DNA of 64,000 bases, from contig NZ_JAKCPW010000007.1 in assembly GCF_021440085.1 (NCBI RefSeq), forward strand, positions 372,001-436,000. Reading direction: 5' to 3'. Positions within the stretch are counted from its first letter, which is position 1. Every line of letters begins with the position of its first letter. Below are positions 1 to 9,208 of the stretch, one piece after another. This DNA comes from Dyadobacter sp. CY261 (GTDB lineage Bacteria > Bacteroidota > Bacteroidia > Cytophagales > Spirosomataceae). The translations under genes were made by a program, and so were the position numbers. The notes under the pieces are model-generated. The model saw only the letters and a program-made list of their open reading frames with translations, was not told where the DNA came from and did not search any database.

Positions 1-952
1 CGGCTACCAATGCGTTCGAGATCGTAACGTTTTCCCAGTCGTTGAACCCATATTCCTGCGCCCGGCCGGTGTGAAAGGTCTTGCCGTCTTCGCCCTCCCA
101 GCCACCGAACATATAATATTGGGTGTTGGAAGTGGTGTAGGTATGGTTCACCGCGAAAAGCACTTCGGGGGTATTGATATTGTCTTCGCCGAACAAATGG
201 TCATAGCTGGGGTCCAGGGCGTAGGTAAATGGCGCGGCGGTCAGCTTGGTGAGCTCGGTAATGGCCTGGTCGTATTTCTTTTGGAACAAATAGGTACGCC
301 CCAGGAAGCCGATCGCGGCACCTTTGGTAGCGCGGCCCAGCTGGTCGGCCGGGTATTGCACGGGCAGGTCGGGAATGGCGAGGGTAAATTCGTTTTCAAC
401 TACTTTCCATATTTCCTCCACCGATGCACGCGCTGCGGAGTTTACTTTTGACTCGTCGTAAGTCATTTTCAAAGGCACGCGGCCCCAGTTGGTCACGAGA
501 TGGAAGTATGCAAATCCGCGCAGCCAATGCGCTTCGGCAAGATACTGTTTTTTTAGAACCTCCTCCGAAGCATCCGCGGGTGTCCAGGTCTCTATCACTT
601 TCAAGGCCAGGTTCGCGCGGAATACCATGCGGTACAGCGACGACCATAAGCCTACGATGTCCTCATTATTATTGGTAAAACTGTAATCCGTCAATTGCAG
701 CTCGGTACCCACCAGCGCGCTCGACCGTTCGGCCTCGTTGGCGAGCAGGTCGAAGATGAAGTACCATTCGCGCGACATCATGCCCATGTGGCTGAACACC
801 GTGTAGGTTGCGATAATGGCCTCGTTGAACTGTGTTTTGGTCTTGAAATAGGTTTCATCGGTGTAGGTATTCTCGTTCTTGACGTCGAGCAGGCTGTCGC
901 TGCAAGCGGTAAGGAGCATCGCCGTACAGAGAAATAGCTTTATCCTTTTCAT
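1..952 (-). CDS. SusD/RagB family nutrient-binding lipoprotein (3' end outside window)
   Basis: The reading frame opens at 952 and runs off the window edge, so 317 residues are visible. It starts MKRIKLFLCTAMLLTACSDS, a lipoprotein signal with the acylated Cys at residue 17, followed by a typical SusD N-terminus and TPR-like helices (AEHWLRGFAYFHL-type segment, written here AEAHWLRGFAYFHL). SusD proteins sit on the outer surface and cap a SusC porin to capture oligosaccharides or other nutrients. It lies 33 bp downstream of the SusC gene at 986-4483, so the two should form one complex and one operon driven by the sigma/FecR unit. The substrate cannot be told from the sequence. Confidence 0.93.
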   Translation of the reverse strand, partial: MKRIKLFLCTAMLLTACSDSLLDVKNENTYTDETYFKTKTQFNEAIIATYTVFSHMGMMSREWYFIFDLLANEAERSSALVGTELQLTDYSFTNNNEDIVGLWSSLYRMVFRANLALKVIETWTPADASEEVLKKQYLAEAHWLRGFAYFHLVTNWGRVPLKMTYDESKVNSAARASVEEIWKVVENEFTLAIPDLPVQYPADQLGRATKGAAIGFLGRTYLFQKKYDQAITELTKLTAAPFTYALDPSYDHLFGEDNINTPEVLFAVNHTYTTSNTQYYMFGGWEGEDGKTFHTGRAQEYGFNDWENVTISNALVA

Positions 953-985
953 GTCTTTCTGTTTAGAGAAGCTTAAAATATTGAT

Positions 986-3900
986 CTAAAAACCGAGTTG
1001 AAGTCCCAGCATGAATGTGCGCGGCTGCGGCACCTGGCCGGTATCGATGCCCCTTCCGAAGATGAAATTGCCGCTGCCGGTCACCTCTGGATCATAGCCC
1101 GAATAGTTGGTGAATGTGAACAGGTTCTGGGCCGTGATATACACGCGGAGGCTGGAAATAATGTCGGCCGTCGATGGCTTGATCTTCGAGCCGGGCACCG
1201 TATATCCGAGCGTCACATTGCGGAAGCGGGCATAAGCACCGTTTTCGACATACCACGATGAGTTGCGGAGGTTGGCGGCCGTCCCGTAGTTCTGTCCGGC
1301 GCGGGCGATGTCGGTAATGTCACCCGGGTTTTGCCAGCGGTCCAGTACGGTGGTTTTGGTATTGAATGGCAATGCCACACCTTCGAGGTAGTATTTGGTA
1401 CCGTTGATGATCTGCACGCCTGCTACACCCTGTAAGGTGGCCATGAAGTCGAAGTTCTTGTAATTCAGGTTTATATCGACGCCGTAGGTCAGTTTCGGGA
1501 TGGGGCTGCCGAGGAAAGTCTGGTCGGCGAACGTTACCTGTCCGTCTCCGTCGATGTCTTCGAAAATGCGGTCGCCCGGGAGCAATCCGGCCTGGTACAC
1601 GGCATTCTGGTCACCGCTTTTGGCACGTGCCAATGCATTGTATTTCTCGATATCCGCATTGTCAATGGCAACGTGGTCATATTTGTATCCGTAGAATGCG
1701 CCGATCGGCTGGCCCACTTCGGTGCGCGACATAGCCGGTACCGAGTAGAATGCGCCCGCAATAATGGGCACAGCGCCCTGCGTTCCCAGCGAAGTCACCT
1801 GGTTCTTATTGTAAGCACCATTCACATTGATACTGTACCGCAGATCTTTGGCCGTGCCGTTATAACCCAAAGTCAGTTCAAACCCCTTGTTGAATGCCGA
1901 TGCCGCGTTAATGAGCTGGCTGGTGGATGCACCGCTCACGCCGCCGTAGCCGGTTGAGAGTGCCACGGGTACTTCCACGAGCAGGTCTTTATTTTTACGA
2001 TTGTAATAACCTGCACTCACGGTGAAATGGTTGTGAAAAAATGTTGCGTCCAGGCCCACGTCGACCGTCGAGGTTTCTTCCCATTTCAGGTTCGGGGTGG
2101 AAGGAATGGCCACTGTAGCGCCGTTGACGAGTGTTTCGTTCGGGCCGAGCGGATAGGTTACACTGTTACCCGAGCCGGTCCAGACCGTCGACTGGTAGGA
2201 AAAACCGTTGATGTTCGAGTTACCGGTTTTCCCCCAGCTGGTACGCAATTTCAGGTCGGAGATGAAGGGGATGTTTTTCATGAATGCCTCATCCGAAATG
2301 CGCCAGCCCAGACCCGCCGAGGGGAAGTATCCCACCCGGTTTTCCTTGCTGAACAGCGAAGTAGCATCGCGGCGGCCGGTGAGGGTCAGAATGTATTTTT
2401 CTTTGAAATTATAATTCACACGGGCAAAGTAGGAGATGAAGCGAGAATTGGAATTGGCCGCTCCCGAGCTGAAATTCACCGTCTTGGCCACGCCTATCTG
2501 GTGGATTTCCTCGTTGGCAAAATTGCTTCCCACCAGGTTCACCGAGCGCGACAGGTAGCCGTCGCGGTAGGAATTGCCGGCCGTCAGCGTAATGCCGTGG
2601 TCTTTGAATTGTTTGTTGTAAGTAAAATAATTTTCAAGAATGTAGCTCAGGTTGTAGCCGTACCCTTCCGAAATCTGGCTCTGGGTCACGAGCTGATTAC
2701 CGGCGTAGGTTGGGTTATAGGAATAGTTCTGGTTAAAATTGTAAGTGCCCCCAAACTGTGTGCGGAAGCGCAGCCCCTCGATCAAATCGATCTCGCCGTA
2801 CAATTGCAGGTAGTTGTTCAGGTTGCGGTTCTTGGTGTCGTATAAATTGGGGATAATGAGCGGGTTTTGCGAATCGTTACCGTCCCTGGCGCTCGTCGCG
2901 ATGCCGTAGCCGCCGAGGAGGTTGGTAGGGTCCAGTACCGAAATATAGGGCGGCATGCGAAGGCCATTCAGGATATTGGCGGTGTTACCGTCCGAAAGCT
3001 GGTAGCGCATGTTCAGTTGCTGGCCCAGTTTAATGCGTTTGCCGATGTATTCTTCCAGATTGAAACGGAAGTTGGCGCGGGTGAACGTCAATGCCTGTAC
3101 CTGGCTTTCCTGTTTGGTATAACCCGTTGAAAAGCTGTAAGTAACGTGCTCTGTGCCGCCGCCGAGGTTGATATGGTGCTCGGTCATTTTAGAAGTCCGG
3201 AACATTTCCTTTTGCCAGTCGGTCTGCGTGATGTTGGCTTCCGGTGTGGCGAGACGTGGCGGAAGCGGCTGGCCATAATTGGTATACCATTCTTTAACCA
3301 GGTCGGTATATTGCTGCGCATTGAGCATATCAAATTGCTTCCACGGCTTCGAAATGCCTACATAGCCGTTGTAAGTCACCCGCGGCTTGCCGGTTTTGGG
3401 CAGACGCGTGGTCACGACCACCACGCCATTTGCACCTTGCGCACCGTAAATGGCCACCGAAGAGGCGTCTTTCAATACACTGATGTATTCAATGTCATAA
3501 GGGCTCAATGAGTTGAACATCGTCGCGTCGCTCTGGATACCGTCGATCACGTAGAGGGGTGCGGCGCTCGTAAAGGAACCCGTACCGCGCACGACGATCT
3601 GTGCACCGGCACCCGGTACGCCGCTATTGTTGATCACCTGTACACCCGCGATCTTACCCTGCAACAATTGCGAAGTGTTGCTCACGCCCACGTCGCCGAA
3701 GTTTTTACGGCTAAGCACGCCTACCGAACCCACCAGGTCTTTCCGCGACTGCTCGCCATAACCGATCACGACGAGTTCCTGCAATGCATTTACATTCTCG
3801 GCCATCACCACGTCGATCGTCGTGCGGTTGCCTACGGTCACTTCCTGGCTGGCAAAACCCACGAAGCTAAAAATCAGGGCGGCATTCTCGTCTTCGACGG

Positions 3901-4483
3901 TTACCTGGTAGTTGCCCGCGAAATCGGTGGTAACCCCGCGGTTGGTGCCTTTCACGACAATACTCACACCCGGGAGCCCGTCGCCTTTCGAATCCAGCAC
4001 GCGGCCTTTGACAGGCAATGCGGCGATTTGCGCCACCGTGACAGCTAGGTTGGCCTCGCCCGGCGCAGGCGTGCCGGGCAATGGGTCTTCCTTGGGTATT
4101 TCTTCCAAGTTAGGCGCTTCGAAGGCCGTTTTGCGGGTTTGCTTTTTCAGGATCAGGTACGTGCTCTTTCCCGATTTTTTAAATGCCAGGTTGCTTGGAG
4201 TGAGCAGCGATTCGAGCTGTTTTTCGAATTTGGCATTACCCGCCTCAACAGGTACGGAGATCGAAATGCCCTGCACGGTCGACTCTTCGAATACAATACT
4301 GACCTGGTACTTTTTGCCGAGTTCGATGAGCGCGTCTTTCAGCTTTTGGGTTTCAGGGCCGTTTTGCCTGGCCGGATGGAGCCGGGAGGCCTGCACGAAC
4401 GCTACGTTCTGTGCAACGGCACTCCGGCCCATCAGCAGCGCCATCAATACCAACCCTGATTTCGAGAGTAATTGATTGGACAT
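986..4483 (-). CDS. SusC/RagA-type TonB-linked outer membrane receptor with STN signalling domain
   Basis: This 1165-residue protein has a signal peptide (residues 1-25), then an STN (secretin/TonB short N-terminal) domain at about 46-115. A carboxypeptidase-regulatory-like beta domain follows at about 158-232 (VKGRVLDSKGDGLPGVS), then a plug beginning near ELVVIGYGEQ, and a beta-barrel ending in LGLQLGF. SusC proteins import bulky nutrients with TonB energy. The STN domain is the part that signals to a FecR protein in FecA-type transduction, and a FecR gene sits only 4 bp upstream. This receptor therefore probably both transports its ligand and reports its presence. Ligand unknown. Confidence 0.95.
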   Translation of the reverse strand: MSNQLLSKSGLVLMALLMGRSAVAQNVAFVQASRLHPARQNGPETQKLKDALIELGKKYQVSIVFEESTVQGISISVPVEAGNAKFEKQLESLLTPSNLAFKKSGKSTYLILKKQTRKTAFEAPNLEEIPKEDPLPGTPAPGEANLAVTVAQIAALPVKGRVLDSKGDGLPGVSIVVKGTNRGVTTDFAGNYQVTVEDENAALIFSFVGFASQEVTVGNRTTIDVVMAENVNALQELVVIGYGEQSRKDLVGSVGVLSRKNFGDVGVSNTSQLLQGKIAGVQVINNSGVPGAGAQIVVRGTGSFTSAAPLYVIDGIQSDATMFNSLSPYDIEYISVLKDASSVAIYGAQGANGVVVVTTRLPKTGKPRVTYNGYVGISKPWKQFDMLNAQQYTDLVKEWYTNYGQPLPPRLATPEANITQTDWQKEMFRTSKMTEHHINLGGGTEHVTYSFSTGYTKQESQVQALTFTRANFRFNLEEYIGKRIKLGQQLNMRYQLSDGNTANILNGLRMPPYISVLDPTNLLGGYGIATSARDGNDSQNPLIIPNLYDTKNRNLNNYLQLYGEIDLIEGLRFRTQFGGTYNFNQNYSYNPTYAGNQLVTQSQISEGYGYNLSYILENYFTYNKQFKDHGITLTAGNSYRDGYLSRSVNLVGSNFANEEIHQIGVAKTVNFSSGAANSNSRFISYFARVNYNFKEKYILTLTGRRDATSLFSKENRVGYFPSAGLGWRISDEAFMKNIPFISDLKLRTSWGKTGNSNINGFSYQSTVWTGSGNSVTYPLGPNETLVNGATVAIPSTPNLKWEETSTVDVGLDATFFHNHFTVSAGYYNRKNKDLLVEVPVALSTGYGGVSGASTSQLINAASAFNKGFELTLGYNGTAKDLRYSINVNGAYNKNQVTSLGTQGAVPIIAGAFYSVPAMSRTEVGQPIGAFYGYKYDHVAIDNADIEKYNALARAKSGDQNAVYQAGLLPGDRIFEDIDGDGQVTFADQTFLGSPIPKLTYGVDINLNYKNFDFMATLQGVAGVQIINGTKYYLEGVALPFNTKTTVLDRWQNPGDITDIARAGQNYGTAANLRNSSWYVENGAYARFRNVTLGYTVPGSKIKPSTADIISSLRVYITAQNLFTFTNYSGYDPEVTGSGNFIFGRGIDTGQVPQPRTFMLGLQLGF

Positions 4484-4487
4484 AGAT

Positions 4488-5480
4488 TTAGGGAAGTTTA
4501 GGAATAGTCAGTTCAATGTGATCGTCTTTCTGGATGATTTCGATTTCCATCAGTTCGGACAGGATCTGTAAAAGATCATCGGCCTGCTCCGCCTTGTAAA
4601 TGCCGCCGATCCTGCGTTGGGCGAGTAACGTGTCGGGTATACGCACACGCGTATCGAATTGTTCTTCAATCTGCAGCGCTACGTCTGACAGCAGGGTATT
4701 GTCGAAGTAAAAAGTCTGCTCTTTCCAGGCGGTGTAGGGGCGGGGATCGTCCGGGGCTGTCATTTCAAAAGCCCCGTTGCGGCCCGACACGAATAGGTTG
4801 CCGGGTTTCATATACACTTGCTTGCCCTCCGGCAATTGCAGTTTTACTTTGCCATTTTTGAGAAAAACCCGCTTACCTCGTGCCCGGGAGAATGCGACAA
4901 ACTCGGTTCCGAGCACCTCGATCTGGTAATCGTCGGCCATTTTGACCACAAACCGGTCGTTATCGCGGGTATGCGTCACTTTGAACTCGGCCTCGCCGTC
5001 CAGGTACACTTCCCGCGTTTTGCCCGAAAACCCGAAACGGGGCACCAGCAGCGTGGAATTGGAATTCAGCAACACTTCTGTGCCTTCAGAAAGCCGGTAG
5101 GAAACCGTGCGGCCCGGTTCCGATTCCAGCGATTTATAGCGGATTTGTTTTTGAAATACAAAACTTCCCAGCGCGGCAATTGCGGCTGCCGCTGCTACCC
5201 ATACCCATGGTTTGCGGCTGGTATTGGCCGTCGGCTCCCAGCTGGTGTTCTGGCAGGGTTCTTCGGCGTTGCCATTCAATGCCGCCTGGAAATGCGCCAG
5301 GGCACGGTCGGCGTCCGGGGTGAACTGCGGGTGCTGGCTTTCCCATTCGTCGAGGTAGCGGTAATATAATTCCTCGTTTTGAGGCTCGGCGAGCCATTCT
5401 TCGATCAGTTTGCGCTGGATCGAGGTGGTGTTGCCTTCGAAAAAATCGAACAGCAATGCTCGGATAACAGATTCCTTCAT
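4488..5480 (-). CDS. FecR family anti-sigma factor
   Basis: I place the start at 5480 (MKESVIRALL), giving 330 residues. A longer frame exists upstream to 5795 but overlaps the sigma gene and reads as an Arg-rich shadow. The N-terminal cytoplasmic part (1-90) should bind the sigma factor. One membrane segment lies at 91-110 (PWVWVAAAAAIAALGSFVFQ), followed by a periplasmic FecR domain and a C-terminal DUF4974-like domain (residues about 260-330). It starts 8 bp after the sigma gene ends and stops 4 bp before the STN-bearing SusC gene. The order sigma, FecR, SusC, SusD is the standard Bacteroidota cell-surface signalling operon. Confidence 0.94.
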   Translation of the reverse strand: MKESVIRALLFDFFEGNTTSIQRKLIEEWLAEPQNEELYYRYLDEWESQHPQFTPDADRALAHFQAALNGNAEEPCQNTSWEPTANTSRKPWVWVAAAAAIAALGSFVFQKQIRYKSLESEPGRTVSYRLSEGTEVLLNSNSTLLVPRFGFSGKTREVYLDGEAEFKVTHTRDNDRFVVKMADDYQIEVLGTEFVAFSRARGKRVFLKNGKVKLQLPEGKQVYMKPGNLFVSGRNGAFEMTAPDDPRPYTAWKEQTFYFDNTLLSDVALQIEEQFDTRVRIPDTLLAQRRIGGIYKAEQADDLLQILSELMEIEIIQKDDHIELTIPKLP

Positions 5481-5488
5481 GGTGCGGA

Positions 5489-6136
5489 CTAGCAGAAAAA
5501 TAGCGTAATGAACAGGACCCAATGTGCGGATAATTCCTTCCGCAACCGGCTGAGTGCCCTGCTGACGAGTGCTTCCACCGCCTTGGGGCTGATCTTCATT
5601 TCTTCGGCGACCTCCTCGTATTTCTTCCCCTCCACGCGTTTGAGCAAGTAGGCACGGCGGCATTGTGCAGGCAGCTCGCGCACGATGTGCTCGATCCGCT
5701 GGTGGAGTTCGGAGTATTGCAGCGCTTCGTCGGGATTGGGGCTGTCGGAAGCATGCACGGGCGCGTCGGCGGGCGGGATAAACCGCATTTGCCATTTGAG
5801 GTAGTTATAGGCCCGGTGCCGAACCGATTTATAGAGGTAGGCGCGGTACGACATGTTCACCTGCAGGAACGTTTTGTTTTGCCAGAATGCCGTGAAAATC
5901 TCCGAAACAATGTCCTCGGCCACTTCCCGCGAATGCACAAAGCGGATCGCATGGTTGCAGAGGTTGACATAATAGCGGCGGAAAAGCAATTCGCAACCCT
6001 TTTCGGGGTTTTCGCTGAACTGGCTTCGCAGCAGCCATTCATCATCGCTCACGATGCCCGCTGGCAACGTACGGTCCGGATTATCCTGGCTGTGAGCCGG
6101 AAAATCGTCGAAATCGTTGAGGGGAAATGCAGTCAT
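5489..6136 (-). CDS. ECF RNA polymerase sigma-70 factor (Bacteroidota type)
   Basis: The product has 215 residues. Sigma region 2 lies at about 45-115 (LLFRRYYVNLCNHAIRFV, then AEDIVSEIFTAFW), and region 4 at about 150-205 (YEEVAEEMKISPKAVEALVS, a helix-turn-helix). It heads an operon with FecR, SusC and SusD genes and should direct RNA polymerase to that operon or its own promoter when the receptor signals. The 274 bp upstream (6137-6410) are AT-rich and contain the terminator of the neighbouring dehydrogenase gene. I could not place a convincing promoter there. Confidence 0.95.
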   Translation of the reverse strand: MTAFPLNDFDDFPAHSQDNPDRTLPAGIVSDDEWLLRSQFSENPEKGCELLFRRYYVNLCNHAIRFVHSREVAEDIVSEIFTAFWQNKTFLQVNMSYRAYLYKSVRHRAYNYLKWQMRFIPPADAPVHASDSPNPDEALQYSELHQRIEHIVRELPAQCRRAYLLKRVEGKKYEEVAEEMKISPKAVEALVSRALSRLRKELSAHWVLFITLFFC

Positions 6137-6297
6137 CAGTCTGGTTATAATGGGGCTGTCCTGAAATTACCCCCACCAGACAATTAAAGACTACTTTCCC
6201 CTATGTTGCAAATAAAAAATTTATAAAACTCTTTCAGGCGGAATATAATTTCAACGAAAAATGTAATTGCGAAATATGTAAATAGAGCGGCTGACAT

Positions 6298-6330
6298 AAA
6301 AAAGAAGAAGCCGCTTCCGACGGCTTCTTC
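6298..6330 (-). terminator. Rho-independent terminator of the SDR gene
   Basis: A perfect 10-bp inverted repeat, gaagaagccg at 6304-6313 and cggcttcttc at 6321-6330, has a 7-nt loop. On the minus strand the stem is followed by a run of six T (6298-6303). It lies 80 bp past the stop of the dehydrogenase gene at 6411-7295. Confidence 0.8.
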
Positions 6331-6410
6331 TGAACCCCAATAACAGTTCCTGTAAAAAAGGGGTGTTATCCACTGTACTTTTCCTCACCCGTTTCCATGA
6401 CAAAGTTTGG

Positions 6411-7295
6411 TTACCGAATATCTACCTCATGCACCACCCCGGCCACCTGCAAAAACGAATCGACCAACTCCCTGGTTGCCTGATTAATGTGCCGTACCGA
6501 TTGTTCTTTTACACCGCCCTGGACGATCGTCCAAAGGCTGCGGAAGGCGCTCGGCGCGCGGATGATGTCGCGTATAGCATAGGCTACTTCAATGGGTTCC
6601 GGTTTGAAGGGGCCGGGTTTATATTTCTCGACGATCGATTCCCGGACAAGCTCCATTTCGTAACCGTATAAGTCGGTCACTTCGGGATTTGCAGGGACGG
6701 GTTGGTTGGTGATCAGGTTCGTGGAGGGGAACATGCCGGGCTGCACGAGGGCAATCCCGATCCCGGCCGAGGCCAGTTCATAATAATAGCTGATCGTCAA
6801 CGCGTCGAGCGCTGCCTTCGTAGCCGAATAGGCACCCATTACAGGAAGCGGAATGCGAGAGGCGGTTCCGGAAAGGTTGATGATCAGGCCCTTTTCACGC
6901 TGGTGCATATACGGCAACACATGCTTGATCATCCGGTCCGGCCCAATCACATTCACCTGGAACATCCGTTCCATCTGAGACACACTCAGCGTCTCGTTTA
7001 GTCCCAGATAGCCGACACCTGCATTATTGACGAGCACGTCGATCTTGCCGCCGGTGCGTCCTGCGATTTCATGCATAGCGCATTCCGCTGAGTCGTCGCT
7101 GGTTACATCCAGGTCCAGCACTGTCAATTGCAAATTGTGCAATTCAGCCCAATCCGTCAGATGCTGGGCTGGTATCCGATTTTTTGTTTCCGTATTCCGC
7201 ATGGTAGCGAACACATGATGTCCGTCTGCCGCGAGTACCTGGGCTGTCACTTTACCGAAGCCGCTGCTGCTTCCTGTCAATAGAATGTTCTTCAT
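6411..7295 (-). CDS. Short-chain dehydrogenase/reductase (SDR)
   Basis: A 294-residue classical-type SDR. The Rossmann dinucleotide motif TGSSSGFG is at residues 7-14, NNAG at 90-93, and the catalytic YSATK with Tyr156 and Lys160 preceded by Ser142. It is about 40 residues longer than a minimal SDR, as in many SDRs acting on larger substrates. NAD(P)-dependent oxidation or reduction of an alcohol or ketone is expected, but the substrate is unknown. It appears monocistronic: a terminator follows it, and a 386-bp repeat-rich gap separates it from the upstream SusD gene. Confidence 0.93.
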   Translation of the reverse strand: MKNILLTGSSSGFGKVTAQVLAADGHHVFATMRNTETKNRIPAQHLTDWAELHNLQLTVLDLDVTSDDSAECAMHEIAGRTGGKIDVLVNNAGVGYLGLNETLSVSQMERMFQVNVIGPDRMIKHVLPYMHQREKGLIINLSGTASRIPLPVMGAYSATKAALDALTISYYYELASAGIGIALVQPGMFPSTNLITNQPVPANPEVTDLYGYEMELVRESIVEKYKPGPFKPEPIEVAYAIRDIIRAPSAFRSLWTIVQGGVKEQSVRHINQATRELVDSFLQVAGVVHEVDIR

Positions 7296-7457
7296 AATGC
7301 CGATAGGTTTACGTTTTATCGTAAGTCAAAGATATCCGGTTGGGGATCGCCAAAAAATGGATGGATGCCGCTAATATTTGTATTTTCGACTGGTAAAGCC
7401 GACTGAATGTGCCCTGGAATGAAGGCTGTGTCAACTGAGCCAAATCGAACTGCGTCG

Positions 7458-7556
7458 TCACGCGATGTCCTGCTATCTCACGCGATGTCAGGCTTTGTCA
7501 CGCGATGTAGGCTTTGTCACGCCATGCTAGGTTTTGTCACGCCATGACACGCCTTG
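7458..7556. repeat. Five tandem ~20-bp repeats (TCACGC...) between genes
   Basis: The motif tcacgcgatg or tcacgccatg recurs at 7458, 7478, 7498, 7517 and 7537, a period of 19-20 bp. The sixth tcacgc at 7557 opens the large inverted repeat that follows. This is part of the 386-bp gap 7296-7681, which has no credible gene. Confidence 0.85.
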
Positions 7557-7641
7557 TCACGCTGAGCGAAGTCGAAGCGCGCAACAGTACCGCGCTTCGA
7601 CTTCGCTCAGCGTGACAACAGCGTGACAACAGCGTGACAAT
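7554..7641. repeat. 28-bp perfect inverted repeat plus three 11-bp direct repeats
   Basis: The arm at 7554-7581 is the exact reverse complement of 7591-7618, with a 9-nt loop. The core tgagcgaagtcgaag resembles a palindromic intergenic element that I recall as common in Bacteroidota genomes. Three direct copies of agcgtgacaac follow at 7609, 7620 and 7631 (the last with a final t). It lies just past the stop of the SusD gene at 7682-9190, so as RNA it would form a very strong hairpin that could end or stabilise that transcript. No T-run follows it. Confidence 0.88.
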
Positions 7642-7681
7642 TTGAGACCATCCTATCGGCTTATGAGAAGCCTCTCAACGA

Positions 7682-9190
7682 TCAGAATCCCGGATTGTTC
7701 GGCAGCAAATTCGGGTTCACGTCCGATTCCTGTCTTGGTACCGGGAAAAGCAACTGCTTTTCGCTGAAAGTGGCACCGAAAACGGTTTTGTGGCCTACGA
7801 AATCGTCCCAGTTACCGGTCACGTCGTTGTGCACTTTGCGGGTACGGATCATGTCGAACCACATTTTGTTTTCAAAGCACAATTCGAAATACCGTTGCGC
7901 CCACACTTCGTGCTCGAAAGCGGTTTGGCTCAATCCCGAAACAGGGGCCAGATTGGCGCGTGCACGAATGGCGTTTACGTATTCAACTGCCTTGCTGTTC
8001 GGTGTGCCTTCGGCGCGGTTGGAAGCCTCAGCATACATCAGGTACACATCGGCAAGGCGGTACAAGGTGTAATTCAGATCCGATTTGATGGAGTTGGTGA
8101 CTGCATTGGCATCAAACCATTTGTAAATGTACGTGTTCTTGAATTTCACGGGCTGGCCGGTCTTAATGCTTGGTGCCGTAGTGTAGAAAAACTGCTTTTC
8201 TTCCACCCGCTTATCGCCCGCCGGGAATGATTTGATAAACTCCGGTGTCGGGTAAACCGAGCCGTATTCATCCGCGTATTTCGAAATGCCCGAGTAGTTG
8301 GGAATGGTCAGCGGGGTGAGCGGGTTGGTCAGCGGGACACTGGCTGCAAATTGTACCTGGAAAATGAATTCGCCGAGGTTCTTGTTTGCCGGGTTGATCA
8401 TGTCGGTGTAATTCTTGAAAAGTGAATAACCGCCTTTCTGGATCACATTCAACGAGCGCTTGGCCGATTCGGCATAGTACTGCTGGCCACCATTGATCGC
8501 CGCTCCCGCGTAGGTCAGGTATACATCCGCCAGAAGTGATTCCACCGCTGACATTGATACCATTCCCGTCGTGTTCGACCACGGTAAAGTGGATGCTTCG
8601 GCCGCGAGCAGGTCCGGGATGATGATCTTGTCGTAAATATCCTTCGCTGGCGTGCGGGGCACGTTCAGGTCCAGACTCGTTGGAACGGTCGTGACGGCTG
8701 GGACTGCGCCATACATCCGTACCAGGTAGAAGTAGTACAGCGCGCGTAGCATATGCACCTCGGCGAGCATGTTGTTCTTTTGCTCTTCGGTGAGCCCTGC
8801 GGCATTGATGCCCGGAATGCTCTGAAGGGCGAGGTTACAAGCGCCCACGCCCAGGTACATCTGCTGCCACCAGGTATCAAAGTAGAATGAAGTATTGGTA
8901 TAACCGAGATTTTCGAAGTTCACAAACCCGGTCTGGCCGAGGTCGCTATTGGCTTTGCCTGTCATGAATTCGAGCAAATTGTAGGTATTTCCACCATAGG
9001 AAGATGGCTGGCCTGCCAGCAACCCCTGCAAATTTACATAGGCAGAATTGGCATAAGCCCGCGCCACCTTGCTGCTGGAAGCCTCCGAATCAGGCGTCAG
9101 AAATCCGGTCGGGTTTTCTTCCAGAAAATCGGAGCATGCGCCTAGCGTCAGCAATGACGCCGCCAGCAATATATTTTTCAGCACTTTCAT
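7682..9190 (-). CDS. SusD/RagB family nutrient-binding lipoprotein
   Basis: The protein has 502 residues and a lipoprotein signal ending LLTLGACSD with Cys19. It shows the SusD N-terminal domain (about 20-200, with MLAEVHMLRALYYFYLVRMY) and the C-terminal RagB/SusD domain (LADVYLMYAEASNRA, then a Met/Trp/Phe-rich end). It acts on the cell surface as the lid of the SusC transporter encoded 18 bp upstream (9209-12349). No hydrolase or regulator is linked to this pair, so its substrate is unclear. Confidence 0.94.
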   Translation of the reverse strand: MKVLKNILLAASLLTLGACSDFLEENPTGFLTPDSEASSSKVARAYANSAYVNLQGLLAGQPSSYGGNTYNLLEFMTGKANSDLGQTGFVNFENLGYTNTSFYFDTWWQQMYLGVGACNLALQSIPGINAAGLTEEQKNNMLAEVHMLRALYYFYLVRMYGAVPAVTTVPTSLDLNVPRTPAKDIYDKIIIPDLLAAEASTLPWSNTTGMVSMSAVESLLADVYLTYAGAAINGGQQYYAESAKRSLNVIQKGGYSLFKNYTDMINPANKNLGEFIFQVQFAASVPLTNPLTPLTIPNYSGISKYADEYGSVYPTPEFIKSFPAGDKRVEEKQFFYTTAPSIKTGQPVKFKNTYIYKWFDANAVTNSIKSDLNYTLYRLADVYLMYAEASNRAEGTPNSKAVEYVNAIRARANLAPVSGLSQTAFEHEVWAQRYFELCFENKMWFDMIRTRKVHNDVTGNWDDFVGHKTVFGATFSEKQLLFPVPRQESDVNPNLLPNNPGF

Positions 9191-9208
9191 ATCTTTTGTA
9201 GTTGCGGT

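Noticed and set aside
5481..5795. N-terminal extension of the FecR gene
   Set aside because: It overlaps the sigma gene and encodes an Arg-rich stretch unlike FecR; the start at 5480 fits the family and gives an 8-bp gap.
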